Part shown: positions 25,451 through 33,816 of the stretch, in pieces
Numbering within the stretch: position 1 is the first letter of the stretch
Layout: each line of letters begins with the position of its first letter
Assembly (NCBI RefSeq): GCF_947496995.1
Contig: NZ_CANMFD010000003.1
Coordinates: 434,001 to 498,000 of the forward strand
Length of the DNA: 64,000 nucleotides
Origin: an uncultured Roseibium sp.
Lineage (GTDB): Bacteria; Pseudomonadota; Alphaproteobacteria; Rhizobiales; Stappiaceae
Direction of reading: 5' to 3'
Notes under the pieces: model-generated
What the model was told of the DNA's origin: nothing
Database searches by the model: none
What the model saw: only the letters and a program-made list of their open reading frames with translations
Made by a program: the position numbers and the translations under genes

Positions 25451-25620
25451 TGAAACGCGCCCACCGCACCGCCCACGCCCGCATCTGGATGGTGCTCGGC
25501 CTCCTCCTGCCGCTCACCTTCTTGGCGATACTCGCTCTCCGCCAGACACCCCCGGTCGACCGGCCCGCCGTTCTGATCGAAGCGCCCGCAGGCGGCACCC
25601 CTGCGGAGGCCACGCAATGA
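25450..25620 (+). CDS. Tiny membrane protein in redox operon, 56 residues
   Basis: 56 residues, MKRAHRTAHARIWMVLGLLL at the N-terminus, one membrane helix at about residues 12-32, then an Arg/Pro/Ala-rich tail ending EATQ. The ATG shares a base with the TGA of the 77-residue gene, and its own stop overlaps the next ATG (ATGA at 25617-25620). The tight overlaps at both ends are the main evidence that it is translated. Function unknown; single-helix subunits of this size are common in membrane electron-transfer complexes. Confidence 0.7.
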   Translation: MKRAHRTAHARIWMVLGLLLPLTFLAILALRQTPPVDRPAVLIEAPAGGTPAEATQ

Positions 25621-26684
25621 GCGTCCAGTACACACCGGTCATCTGGAACAGGAACAAGATCCTCTATGACACCGTCCTGCTGATAGCCGTGGCGCTCTAC
25701 CTCTATGTCTTCATCCGCATTGCTCCAGCGTTCGAGGACGTCACCAGACCGATTGACGGCGCGATCCTGAGGATGCGCGCCTTCGGCAGTTGCGCCTTCC
25801 TGATGCTGACCGTGATCCTGTGCATCGGACCGCTGGCCCGTCTCGACCGCCGCTTTCTGCCGCTGCTGTACAACCGTCGCCACTTCGGCGTCATGACGGC
25901 GGGCATTGCTGCGGTTCACGCCAACTATGTGCTCGGCTGGTACTTCAACTTCTCGCCGACCGACAAATATGTTGCGCTGCTGTCCTCCAACACCAGCTAC
26001 ACGCAGCTGCTCGGATTTCCGTTCGAAGCCTTTGGCATCGCCGCACTTCTCATCCTCTTCGTGCTGGCCGCAACCAGCCATGATTTCTGGCTGAGCTTTC
26101 TGGGCGCGCCGCTCTGGAAAGCGCTGCATATGTTCATCTACGCGGCCTACGTCTTCATCGTTCTGCATGTCGCCCTCGGAGCCTTGCAGGGGCCGGGTGA
26201 TCCGATTTTCACCGCCGTCGTCGCAGCAAGCGTGGTTCTGGTCTGCGGCCTTCACTTTGCCACCGGCCGCATGGAAGCCGGACGGGACCGCGGCGAGGAA
26301 ACCGCCAAAGCGTCGCTGCAGGACGCTGGCTGGGTCGTGGCCGGCGAGGTCGGCGATATCGACGACGACTGCGCCAGGGTCGTGACGCTCGACGAGGGCG
26401 AACGCGTCGCGATCTTCAAATACGACGGCAAGCTCTCCGCAGTCACCAATGTCTGCGCCCATCAGAACGGCCCGCTTGGCGAGGGCAAGGTGCTGTGGGG
26501 ATGCATCACCTGCCCCTGGCACGGCTATCAGTACAATCTCGCCGATGGCCGCGCCCCGGCCCCCTTCACCGAAAAGATCGCGACCTACCGGCTGAAGCTG
26601 ATCGGCGCGACCATTCTGCTCGACCCGAACGCCCTGCCGCCGGGAACCCATGTAGACCCCATCTTGATTGGAGCGGGCGCATGA
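25617..26684 (+). CDS. Membrane heme-b (MsrQ/ferric-reductase-like) protein with C-terminal Rieske domain
   Basis: 355 residues from the ATG at 25617; earlier in-frame ATGs lie inside the preceding genes. Six membrane helices span about residues 18-212. The block NRRHFGVMTAGIAAVHANYV and the later LWKALHMFIYAAYVFIVLH resemble MsrQ/YedZ and ferric-reductase transmembrane domains; His101, His171 and His184 are the likely heme ligands. Residues about 235-340 form a Rieske domain with Cys280-x-His282 and Cys299-x2-His302 (CPWHG). The fusion would pass electrons between a membrane heme and a [2Fe-2S] cluster. Coupled by 4-bp overlaps on both sides. Confidence 0.88.
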   Translation: MSVQYTPVIWNRNKILYDTVLLIAVALYLYVFIRIAPAFEDVTRPIDGAILRMRAFGSCAFLMLTVILCIGPLARLDRRFLPLLYNRRHFGVMTAGIAAVHANYVLGWYFNFSPTDKYVALLSSNTSYTQLLGFPFEAFGIAALLILFVLAATSHDFWLSFLGAPLWKALHMFIYAAYVFIVLHVALGALQGPGDPIFTAVVAASVVLVCGLHFATGRMEAGRDRGEETAKASLQDAGWVVAGEVGDIDDDCARVVTLDEGERVAIFKYDGKLSAVTNVCAHQNGPLGEGKVLWGCITCPWHGYQYNLADGRAPAPFTEKIATYRLKLIGATILLDPNALPPGTHVDPILIGAGA

Positions 26685-27442
26685 GCTGGAAACAGACGAG
26701 GGCCGCCCCCTTCTTCGTCGGCTACCTCAATATGGTGCCGAAACCGCTCGTGGTTTTCCTCTGCGTGTTTGCGGTGTGTTTTGTTGGCGGCCTGGGTCTT
26801 GCGGCCCTTGCCCTGTCTTCTACGCAAAACGATCCGGGCGATGGCGGCTTTCAGTGGGGCAACCGGTTCGAGCAGACCGGCATCCTGGAGCTTCGGCCCT
26901 ATCCTGTCTTCCGGGTGCCCGCCGATGGAGACACCCCTGCCCGCACCTACATGCTCGCCGGTCAGGGCAAGCGCGGCGTCTTCGAACAGGCCGAAGCCTA
27001 CAAGGCAGAAAGCATCAGCCTGCGCGGCGTGCCGGTCAGCCGCGGCGACCTCACCATGATCCAGGTCGGCAAGGTGGAAGCCGCTTCAGAGGACACCACA
27101 GGCTTTACACCTTCCGCCCCTGTTCCGCTCGGTCGCTGGAAACTGACCGGAGAGATCTGCGACGGCAAGTGTTACGCCGGCGCCATGCGCCCCGGCCGGG
27201 GCCTTGCCCACAAGGCCTGTGCGGATCTCTGTCTCACCGGTGGCATCCCGCCGGTCTTCGTCTCCTCCGGTCCTGTTGAGGGACGCAATTTCTTCCTGAT
27301 GGCGGACCGTGAAGGCAATCTTCTCGGCGACGAGCTCGATCCTCTGCTGGCGCTCTATATCGAAGTTGAAGGCGAGATCGAGCAGTTGGACGACCTGATG
27401 GTCTTCAAGGCGGATCTGGCAACTGCAAGGGTTCTGAAATGA
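26681..27442 (+). CDS. Membrane-anchored protein with CxxxC...HxxCxxxC motif
   Basis: 253 residues. One membrane helix at about residues 22-46 (PLVVFLCVFAVCFVGGLGLA) anchors a soluble domain. The notable block is at residues 157-192: GEICDGKCYAGAMRPGRG, then HKACADLCLTGGIPPVFV. It holds Cys160, Cys164, His177, Cys180 and Cys184, which could hold a metal, Fe-S cluster or heme, although no CxxCH is present. I recognise this GE-x-x-D-x-KC...GGIPP block from scattered redox-associated proteins but know no assigned function. Start and stop overlap neighbours by 4 bp. Confidence 0.82.
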   Translation: MSWKQTRAAPFFVGYLNMVPKPLVVFLCVFAVCFVGGLGLAALALSSTQNDPGDGGFQWGNRFEQTGILELRPYPVFRVPADGDTPARTYMLAGQGKRGVFEQAEAYKAESISLRGVPVSRGDLTMIQVGKVEAASEDTTGFTPSAPVPLGRWKLTGEICDGKCYAGAMRPGRGLAHKACADLCLTGGIPPVFVSSGPVEGRNFFLMADREGNLLGDELDPLLALYIEVEGEIEQLDDLMVFKADLATARVLK

Positions 27443-27684
27443 GCAAGCCCCCCATCCAGCGCGCGTGGCGGATCCTCATCATTTCGCTGGTGCTGACAGC
27501 GGCATTCGCAGTGCTTGCCTGGTACGTCTGGACCTATGCCAATATCGGCGCGAGGACACTCGCCCCGGGCACTCTGCTCACCGACATGCGGTTTTTCATC
27601 GGCCTTCTGGCGGTGTTTGTCGTGCTGTCGATCCTCGACAGGATCATCGGATTCGTGAAGTCGAGGTTTGGTAAAAAGCGCTGA
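27439..27684 (+). CDS. Small two-helix membrane protein, last gene of redox operon
   Basis: 81 residues with two hydrophobic stretches, about residues 11-31 (ILIISLVLTAAFAVLAWYVW) and 50-68 (MRFFIGLLAVFVVLSILDRI), and a basic tail KSRFGKKR. Its ATG overlaps the preceding stop by 4 bp. No cofactor-binding residues are apparent. Likely a structural subunit of the complex encoded by the operon; family unknown. Confidence 0.78.
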   Translation: MSKPPIQRAWRILIISLVLTAAFAVLAWYVWTYANIGARTLAPGTLLTDMRFFIGLLAVFVVLSILDRIIGFVKSRFGKKR

Positions 27685-27712
27685 GGTCTGTGTCGCCGGG
27701 CGAAAAGTCCGC

Positions 27713-28507
27713 TCAAGCCTCAAGCAATCCGGCCAGAAGCCGGTTGAAGCGTTCCGGCTCCTCCACGTGAGGAGAATGGCCGGAATTCGCAAATTCATGC
27801 AGGTGGAGATCCGGCACGGTCTCTTCATACCAGCGGTGCATGCCCGGACCGTAAAGCTGGCTGTGGAGACCTACGGCCAGATGCAGCGGCACGGGGAAGT
27901 CGCGCAGGAAGGCACGGAAATCCTGATCGGTGAGCGAGGCCCACATCGGCTTGAGCAGGGCCGGGTCGCCCCTGGCGATTTCCGACTGCGCGAAGGCCAG
28001 AAGGTTCGGATCCGCCGGCCGGTCCGTGGCAAACATCTGCCTGGCGACCTGCTCCGGAAAGACGGCCCATTGAGCAATCATGTTCTCCAGAACCAGCGCA
28101 TTGACCTCTTTGGTGAGACCGTTTTGCGTGCCGTGCGGCCAGTCCGCTTCGTTGACGATCTTCGGCGATACGTCAATCGCGACAACGCTCGAAATCCGCT
28201 CCGCGCCATGACGCTCAAGCAGGGAATAGACCACCAGCGCGCCCATCGACCATCCGCACAGGACGACATCCTTCAGATCGTGTTCGACAAGATAAGCCTG
28301 GATCGCATCGGCGGCGGAGTCGATTGTCAGGGGAAGCCGGTCGGCGGTTTTCCCGTGACCCGGCAAGTCCGGAACAATGCAGCGCGCGCGGGATCTGAAT
28401 GCGTCGGTCTGGGCCTGAAAGAAGTCGCCGGGACAGGCCCAGCCGTGAACCATCACCAGGGGCCGGCCGGTTCCCTCGTCGCGTATGTGAAGTGTTTGAT
28501 CGCTCAC
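27713..28507 (-). CDS. Alpha/beta hydrolase
   Basis: 264 residues from a GTG at 28507 that overlaps the LivM-type stop (GTGA). The alpha/beta-hydrolase fold is evident: oxyanion loop LVMVHGWACPGDF, DLPGHGKTADR, nucleophile elbow VVLCGWSMGALVVYSLL with the catalytic Ser in G-W-S-M-G, and the His near the C-terminus in ANSGHSPHVEEPERFN. The arrangement resembles BioH and carboxylesterase relatives. It is the last gene of the branched-chain-type ABC importer operon, so it may hydrolyse an imported ester or a ring-cleavage product. BioH is an alternative, but no biotin genes are near. Confidence 0.88.
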   Translation of the reverse strand: MSDQTLHIRDEGTGRPLVMVHGWACPGDFFQAQTDAFRSRARCIVPDLPGHGKTADRLPLTIDSAADAIQAYLVEHDLKDVVLCGWSMGALVVYSLLERHGAERISSVVAIDVSPKIVNEADWPHGTQNGLTKEVNALVLENMIAQWAVFPEQVARQMFATDRPADPNLLAFAQSEIARGDPALLKPMWASLTDQDFRAFLRDFPVPLHLAVGLHSQLYGPGMHRWYEETVPDLHLHEFANSGHSPHVEEPERFNRLLAGLLEA

Positions 28508-29565
28508 GCGCGTCCCGCCCGAAGCCGTCCGACAATGCCGGAGGGAAAGAAGTAAACCGACAAGATAAACAGCACTCCCAGCCAGAGCAGCCAGCGTTCC
28601 GGTGCGACAAGCGTCGAAAACAGCGGAACCGCGCTGCTGGCATCCGCCGCCACACCCATCAGCGTCTGCAGATAGGTCTGTGCCAGAATGAACAGGGTTG
28701 CCCCCAGAACCGCCCCGTAGAGCGTTCCCATTCCCCCTATCACGACCATCAGCAGAATGTCGATCATGATCTCCATGGAGAGGGTCGTCGCCGGGCCGGT
28801 ATAACGCAGCCAGATGGCCAGCAGCGAACCGGCCAGCGCCGCCATCACGGCGGACAATATGGTCGCCGTCGTCCGGTACCACACCACCCGGTAGCCGATG
28901 GCCTCCGCCCGGAAGGCATTGTCGCGCACCGCCTTCAGCGTCCGCCCGAAGGGCGAATTGACGATCCTCAGCATAACCAGGAACAGGATCGCCGACACGA
29001 AGAACACCAGATAATAGGCCAGCAGCTTGCCGTTGATGCGCACGCCGAGGATTTTCTCGTCGATGAGCTTGAAGGCGGGTGTCAGCTCGCGCGGGATCTT
29101 GTAATTGAGCCCGTCCTCGCCGCCGGTCAGCCAGGACATCTGCGAGACGAACACCGCGAAGGCGCTCGCCACCGCCAGCGTCACCATGGCGAAGAAGATC
29201 GCCTTCACACGCAGCGAGAACAGGCCGATTGCCAAGGCGAAGACGGCCGCCACCACGGCGCCCGCCGCCGTCCCCCAGATCAGCGACCCGTAGCCCGGTC
29301 CTGTCGTGGACAGCGCCAGCGCGGTGCCATAGGCGCCGATGCCGAAGAACATCGTATGGGCGAAGGAGACAATGCCCGCATAGCCGAGCAGCAGATCGTA
29401 GCTCGCCACCAGCACGATGAAGATGCAGATCCGAGCCGCCGTTTCCAGCGACCTTGTGCCGGGAAACAGGAACGGCGCGAAGGCCAGCGAGATCAGCACG
29501 ATCAAAAGCAGCGCGGTCAAAAGCCCGCTGCGCGGCGTGTCGCCGGAAAGAAGCCTGGTCAGCAT
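28504..29565 (-). CDS. Branched-chain-type ABC transporter permease (LivM-like)
   Basis: 353 residues, about 8-10 membrane helices. The LivM family pattern is clear: YAGIVSFAHTMFFGIGAYGTALAL (given in part), NSPFGRTLKAVRDNAFRAEAIGY and GGMGTLYGAVLGA near the C-terminus. In other systems LivM pairs with LivH to move hydrophobic amino acids, amides, urea or aromatic acids across the inner membrane. Starts 7 bp after the LivH stop; overlaps the hydrolase start by 4 bp. Confidence 0.93.
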   Translation of the reverse strand: MLTRLLSGDTPRSGLLTALLLIVLISLAFAPFLFPGTRSLETAARICIFIVLVASYDLLLGYAGIVSFAHTMFFGIGAYGTALALSTTGPGYGSLIWGTAAGAVVAAVFALAIGLFSLRVKAIFFAMVTLAVASAFAVFVSQMSWLTGGEDGLNYKIPRELTPAFKLIDEKILGVRINGKLLAYYLVFFVSAILFLVMLRIVNSPFGRTLKAVRDNAFRAEAIGYRVVWYRTTATILSAVMAALAGSLLAIWLRYTGPATTLSMEIMIDILLMVVIGGMGTLYGAVLGATLFILAQTYLQTLMGVAADASSAVPLFSTLVAPERWLLWLGVLFILSVYFFPSGIVGRLRAGRA

Positions 29566-29572
29566 GGGTCCC

Positions 29573-30601
29573 TCACTTCGCCTTCACCACCGGATAGAGC
29601 CCTTGCGGCCGCCACATCAGGATCACCACCATCAGCGCGATCGTCGAGATCAGCGCCACTTTCGGAGCAAGAAAGGCCGTGTAATTGGCCAGCAGCCCGA
29701 CCAGCATCGCGCCGATGAAACAACCCTCGACGGACCCGAGCCCGCCGATGATCACCACGATGAACACCAGCACCATGATTTCCGAGCCCATATGCGCGGT
29801 GATCGTCTCCTGGTAGAGCCCCCACATGACACCGCCGAGACCGGCAAGCGCTGAGCCGGTCATGAAGACGATCAGGAACAGGCGGCGGATGCGGTAGCCC
29901 AGCGCCTCGACCATCTCGCCATTTTCAACACCGGCCCGCACCAGAAGGCCGATCTTGGTTTTCTTGAGGATATGACGCATGGCCAGAAACAGGGCCAGGC
30001 CGATGGCGACCGCCACCAGCCGGTATTTCTCGATTGCCGCCTCGCCGATCACGAAGGACCCCTGCAGGGCTTGCGGGCGCGAAATATGCAGCTCGTCCGG
30101 CCCCCAGACCACATAGATCATCTGCTGCGCGACGATCAGCCCGCCCATGGTGACGAGGATCTGCTTCAGATGTTCGCCATAGACCGGCATGACGATCACC
30201 CGCTCGAACGCCAGTCCGAGCAGACCGGTGATCAGCATCGCCGCCAGAATGGCGATCAGCACGGCGGCAAGGTTGAGCATCACGCTCGGCGAAGCGGTCC
30301 AGCCCGCCAGCCAGGCCAGCACCGTGAAGCCGACGAATGCGCCGACGGCCACAAAAGCCCCGTGCCCGAAGTTGATCACGTCCATCAGGCCGAAGACCAC
30401 CGTCAGGCCGGAGGCCATGATGAAGATCATCATTCCCATCGCCAGCCCGGCGACCGTCAGCGTCAGCCAGCTCGATGGATTGCCGATGGCGGCGAGACCG
30501 GTCAGGGCGAGTACCGGCACGAGGAACACCGGCAGTTTCTGAAAGAGCTTTTCCTTCAGCGGGATCTTTTCGATCCGCGGTTTGACGGCCGTATTGCTCA
30601 T
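29573..30601 (-). CDS. Branched-chain-type ABC transporter permease (LivH-like)
   Basis: 342 residues starting at MSNTAVKPRIEKIPL; the longer upstream reading lies inside the ATPase gene. After about 30 charged residues come the hydrophobic helices: GMMIFIMASGLTVVFGLMDV, NFGHGAFVAVGAFVGF, MEALGYRIR-type EAA loop (GVENGEMVEALGYRIRRLFL) and VIIGGLGSVEGCFIGAM. This is the second permease of the importer. The ATG overlaps the LivF stop by 4 bp. Confidence 0.92.
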   Translation of the reverse strand: MSNTAVKPRIEKIPLKEKLFQKLPVFLVPVLALTGLAAIGNPSSWLTLTVAGLAMGMMIFIMASGLTVVFGLMDVINFGHGAFVAVGAFVGFTVLAWLAGWTASPSVMLNLAAVLIAILAAMLITGLLGLAFERVIVMPVYGEHLKQILVTMGGLIVAQQMIYVVWGPDELHISRPQALQGSFVIGEAAIEKYRLVAVAIGLALFLAMRHILKKTKIGLLVRAGVENGEMVEALGYRIRRLFLIVFMTGSALAGLGGVMWGLYQETITAHMGSEIMVLVFIVVIIGGLGSVEGCFIGAMLVGLLANYTAFLAPKVALISTIALMVVILMWRPQGLYPVVKAK

Positions 30602-31326
30602 TGATGCGCCTCCAGGCTCAGCCCCATCAGTTTTTCCTGCAGGGCGGCGTCTCCTGCCAGCTCCTTCATGGAACCCGAATGGATGATGCGCCCGTCGTCC
30701 ATCACGGCGACCGTGTCGCCGATGCCGGACGCCATGGCGAAATTCTGTTCCACCAGCAGGATAGTGGTGTCGGTTTCCTTCAACTCCCTGAGCGCATCGG
30801 TCATCGCCTTGATGATCGCCGGGGCCAGCCCCTTGGTCGGCTCGTCGATCAGGATCAGCCGGCGCGGTTCGATGATCGCCCGGGCCACCGACAGCATCTG
30901 CTTCTGCCCGCCCGAAAGCGTCCCGGCGGAGGAATTCCAGAAGGTGCCGATGGGCGGGAACAGCTCCTTGATCCATTCCAGGCGTTTGGCGTCCAGCGGC
31001 CCGGAGGCCGCCGCAAGGATCATGTTTTCCGCCACGGTCAGATCGGTGAAGATGCCCATGTCTTCCGGCACCAGGGCAATGCCGCGCCGGGAGATCTCGG
31101 GGGTGGCAAGCCGGGTGATGAGATGATCGTCGAAACGGATATCGCCCTTGCTGGCGTTCCACAGCCCCATGATGGTGCGCAAGGTGGTGGTCTTGCCGGC
31201 ACCGTTGCGCCCCAGAAGCACCGTCACGCCGCCTTCCGGCACGACAAGGTCGACCCCCTGGAGGATGTGATAGGGCCCGATATGGGTGTGAACTCCGGAA
31301 AGCGTCAGAAGAGCCTCCGCCATCAT
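30598..31326 (-). CDS. Branched-chain-type ABC transporter ATPase (LivF-like)
   Basis: 242 residues (241 if the second ATG at 31323 is used). Walker A GRNGAGKTTT, Q-loop LVPEDMGIFTDLTVAENM, signature LSGGQKQML, Walker B RLILIDEPTKGLAP and switch His region LLVEQNF. The short length and the E-D-x-x-x-F Q-loop identify the LivF subfamily. It energises the importer together with the LivG protein. Overlaps by 4 bp on both sides show tight coupling. Confidence 0.93.
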   Translation of the reverse strand: MMAEALLTLSGVHTHIGPYHILQGVDLVVPEGGVTVLLGRNGAGKTTTLRTIMGLWNASKGDIRFDDHLITRLATPEISRRGIALVPEDMGIFTDLTVAENMILAAASGPLDAKRLEWIKELFPPIGTFWNSSAGTLSGGQKQMLSVARAIIEPRRLILIDEPTKGLAPAIIKAMTDALRELKETDTTILLVEQNFAMASGIGDTVAVMDDGRIIHSGSMKELAGDAALQEKLMGLSLEAHQ

Positions 31327-32120
31327 GCCACCTCCGGTGCTGCGGCTGTTTCAGACGTATCCGGCGCCTTGCCGAGATAGGCTTCCTGCACCACCGGCAG
31401 CGCGATCACGTCAGCCGGTTCGCCATCGGCAACCAGCGCGCCGTTGTGCAGAACGATGATCCTGTCTGCCAGCGAGCGGATCACGTCCATCTTGTGCTCG
31501 ACCAGCAGGATCGTCCGGTCCATATCGCTCTTCAGCTTGCGGATGAGATCGAGAATGACCGGGACCTCGTCGACGCTCATGCCTGCCGTCGGCTCATCGA
31601 ACATCAGCACCTGCGAGCCGAGTGCGATCAGCAGGGCCACTTCCAGCTTGCGCTGGTCGCCATGGGGCAGTGCTGCGACCGTCTGCTCCGCCTTGTCGAT
31701 CAGCCGCACTTCCGCCAGCACATGATCGGCCCGCTCCAGCAACTCCACATGGCTTTCGGCGACCGAAAACAGATCGAACCCCTTGCGCGCCTTCGCCTGG
31801 GCCACGAGACGCACGTTCTCGCGCACGCTCAATGTCGGGAACAGATTGGTGAGCTGAAAGGCCCGGCCGATGCCCCTGTCCGTGCGTTCGGGAACGGACA
31901 TCCTGGTGATCGCCTCGCCATTCAGCAGCACCGCGCCGGAGGTGGCGCTCAACTGGCCGGAGATCAGGTTGAAATAAGTGGTCTTCCCGGCGCCGTTCGG
32001 CCCGACGATGGCCGTCAGGCTGCCCCGTTCGAAAGACGCGGACACGCCATCGACCGCCACATGCCCGCCGAAGCGGATCGTGAGGTCCTGCGTTTCCAGA
32101 ATGGGATGTTCCTTGGCCAC
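31323..32120 (-). CDS. Branched-chain-type ABC transporter ATPase (LivG-like)
   Basis: 265 residues. Walker A GPNGAGKTTYF, the LivG-typical RTFQ-like Q-loop as GRAFQLTNLFPTLSVRENVR, a degenerate signature LPHGDQRKLEVA, Walker B VLMFDEPTAGMSVDEV and LLVEHKMDVI. A Tyr replaces the usual Phe two residues after the Thr pair of Walker A. A 394-bp gap separates it from the binding-protein gene, so the ATPase and permease genes may have an extra promoter or lie beyond an attenuator. Confidence 0.93.
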   Translation of the reverse strand: MAKEHPILETQDLTIRFGGHVAVDGVSASFERGSLTAIVGPNGAGKTTYFNLISGQLSATSGAVLLNGEAITRMSVPERTDRGIGRAFQLTNLFPTLSVRENVRLVAQAKARKGFDLFSVAESHVELLERADHVLAEVRLIDKAEQTVAALPHGDQRKLEVALLIALGSQVLMFDEPTAGMSVDEVPVILDLIRKLKSDMDRTILLVEHKMDVIRSLADRIIVLHNGALVADGEPADVIALPVVQEAYLGKAPDTSETAAAPEVA

Positions 32121-32514
32121 GATAGGCTTTCCGGGTTTGAGAAGAGCGAAACAGCGGGTGCCCGGCCGATTTCAGCATTGCACGGCCGGTCGATCAAGTT
32201 GCCTGCGGCCGAGACCCCTGAACCAGCAATTTCCAGAGAGCAGGCGGATTGAAGCCGCGCTGTCCGAACCGATCCCGCCCTGGACTGCAGCTGCCTTGCA
32301 AGTGATTGGCCGGCTCTGCGTGTTATCACTCCGGCCTCACCTTCGTCCGTCATGCCATGGCTTGACCATGGCATCCATGCCGATACAGCGCCACGAACTC
32401 ACGCCCGTTGATGTGCAATGTACCGGCATGGATTGCAGGATCAGGTCCTGCAATGACGGGGCAGGTTGAGGCTTCCCGCAAGCCTCTGGCCAGTTACGGT
32501 CGCCTGCCCCGAAC
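32121..32514. other. Intergenic region within the Liv-type operon
   Basis: 394 bp between the binding-protein stop and the LivG-type start. It contains a two-hairpin dispersed repeat at 32347-32459. The rest (about 32130-32340) has no convincing ORF or RNA. Confidence 0.5.
32347..32459. repeat. Two-hairpin palindromic repeat, copy A
   Basis: 113 bp bounded by CCGTCAT and ATGACGG. Hairpin 1: ATGCCATGG-cttga-CCATGGCAT (32352-32374). Hairpin 2: TTGCAGGA (32433-32440), loop TCAGG, TCCTGCAA (32446-32453). The same architecture occurs at 56741-56850 with paired base changes in the stems, so this is a dispersed REP-like element with conserved folding. Confidence 0.7.
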
Positions 32515-33711
32515 TCAGTTGCGGATCGGAATATCCATGTCCTCGATCTTCAGTTCGCGCACCAGTTCCGGAATGCCCCATTCGACGTCCGGATCGACGC
32601 GGATCTTGAAGTGATACATGGACTGCAGCGCCTGATGGTCTTCGGCGCGGAACATCATCTTGCCCTTGGGGCTGTCGAATTCCATGCCTTCCATCGCCGC
32701 GATCAGGTCTTCCGTGTCCGTCGACCCGGCCTTGCGGATCGCTTCCACGATGGCGATGCCCGCAGTCATGCCGCCGGCGGTGAAGAAATCAGGCGGCGCG
32801 TCAAACCGTTTCTGATGTTCGGACACCAGCCAGTCGTTCACCGGGTTCTTCGGGATCTCGTAGTAATAATAGGTCGCACCTTCCATGCCGGGCAGGTCCT
32901 TGTAGGCTTTCATGGCCGCCAGGATGTTGCCGCCGGTGGCGATCTCCACACCGAAACGTTCCGGCTCCATCGCCTTGATCTTGCTGATCGGATTGCCGCC
33001 GCCGGCCCAGATCACGAACAGGAACTTGCGGCCCGGTTCGTCCTTCAGCGCATCGAAGATACGCTGCGCGTTGGCGGTGAAATCCTTGGTGTCCGTCGGT
33101 GCGTATTCCTCGAACACGAGCTTGGCACCGGTGCCTTCCAGCGCCTCGCGGAAAGCAGCAACGCCGTCCCGTCCGAAGGCGTAATCCTGCGCAAGAGTTG
33201 CGATCGACACGCCTTCCTGACCGAGCGCCACCGCATTGGAAATGGCGTCCTGGGAGGAATTGCGCGAAGTCCGGAAGACATAGCGGTTCCAGTTCTCGCC
33301 GGTGATGCTGTCGGCCACCGCCGGCTCCACGATCAGCAGCTTCTCGTATTCCTCGGCAACCGGCAGCATGGCCAGCGCCACGCCGGAGGACACCGGCCCG
33401 ACGGCGATATCGACCTCGTCGTCGCCATAGGCCTCGGCCAGTACGGCCTTGCCGATATCCGGCTTCAGCTGCGTGTCCTTTTCGATGACCACGATCTTGC
33501 GGCCGTCCACTTCCATCGTCCCGTCGGTGGCATATTCCAGCCCCATCATCAGCCCGGTATGCGACTGCTTGGCATAAGCCTCCAGCGCGCCGGTCTGGCC
33601 GTAAACATGGGCGATCTTGATATCTTCAGCCAGCGCACCTGCAGCGCCTGCGGCCGTCAGGCCAACGGCAGCCATCAACGGCAATGCCTGGCGTATAACG
33701 CATTTAATCAT
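32515..33711 (-). CDS. Branched-chain-type ABC transporter substrate-binding protein
   Basis: 398 residues with a Sec signal peptide ending about ...GALAEDIKIAHVYGQTGALEAY. Family 4/5 Leu/Ile/Val-type binding fold: GLEYATDGTMEVDGRKIVVIEKDTQ (given in part), KAVLAEAYGDDEVDIAVGPVSSGV, YVFRTSRNSSQDAISNAV, LAQDYAFGRDG and YAPTDTKDFTANAQRI. It captures the substrate in the periplasm for the LivFGHM-like complex. Close relatives in aromatic-acid and short-chain-acid uptake loci are known, and the upstream TetR-type operator links it to the acyl-CoA operon. GGGAGG lies 7 nt before the ATG. Confidence 0.92.
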   Translation of the reverse strand: MIKCVIRQALPLMAAVGLTAAGAAGALAEDIKIAHVYGQTGALEAYAKQSHTGLMMGLEYATDGTMEVDGRKIVVIEKDTQLKPDIGKAVLAEAYGDDEVDIAVGPVSSGVALAMLPVAEEYEKLLIVEPAVADSITGENWNRYVFRTSRNSSQDAISNAVALGQEGVSIATLAQDYAFGRDGVAAFREALEGTGAKLVFEEYAPTDTKDFTANAQRIFDALKDEPGRKFLFVIWAGGGNPISKIKAMEPERFGVEIATGGNILAAMKAYKDLPGMEGATYYYYEIPKNPVNDWLVSEHQKRFDAPPDFFTAGGMTAGIAIVEAIRKAGSTDTEDLIAAMEGMEFDSPKGKMMFRAEDHQALQSMYHFKIRVDPDVEWGIPELVRELKIEDMDIPIRN

Positions 33712-33816
33712 GAATTTTCCTCCCGATGGGCGCGAGACCCGGCCAACAGTATCAGGCTACTCCCACAGCCTGACAAGGGCCGCCACATCGTCCGGCGCCG
33801 AGCCATATATGAAACC

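Noticed and set aside
27713-28507. BioH (biotin synthesis esterase)
   Set aside because: The fold and motifs fit many hydrolases, there are no biotin genes nearby, and the gene is coupled to an ABC importer.
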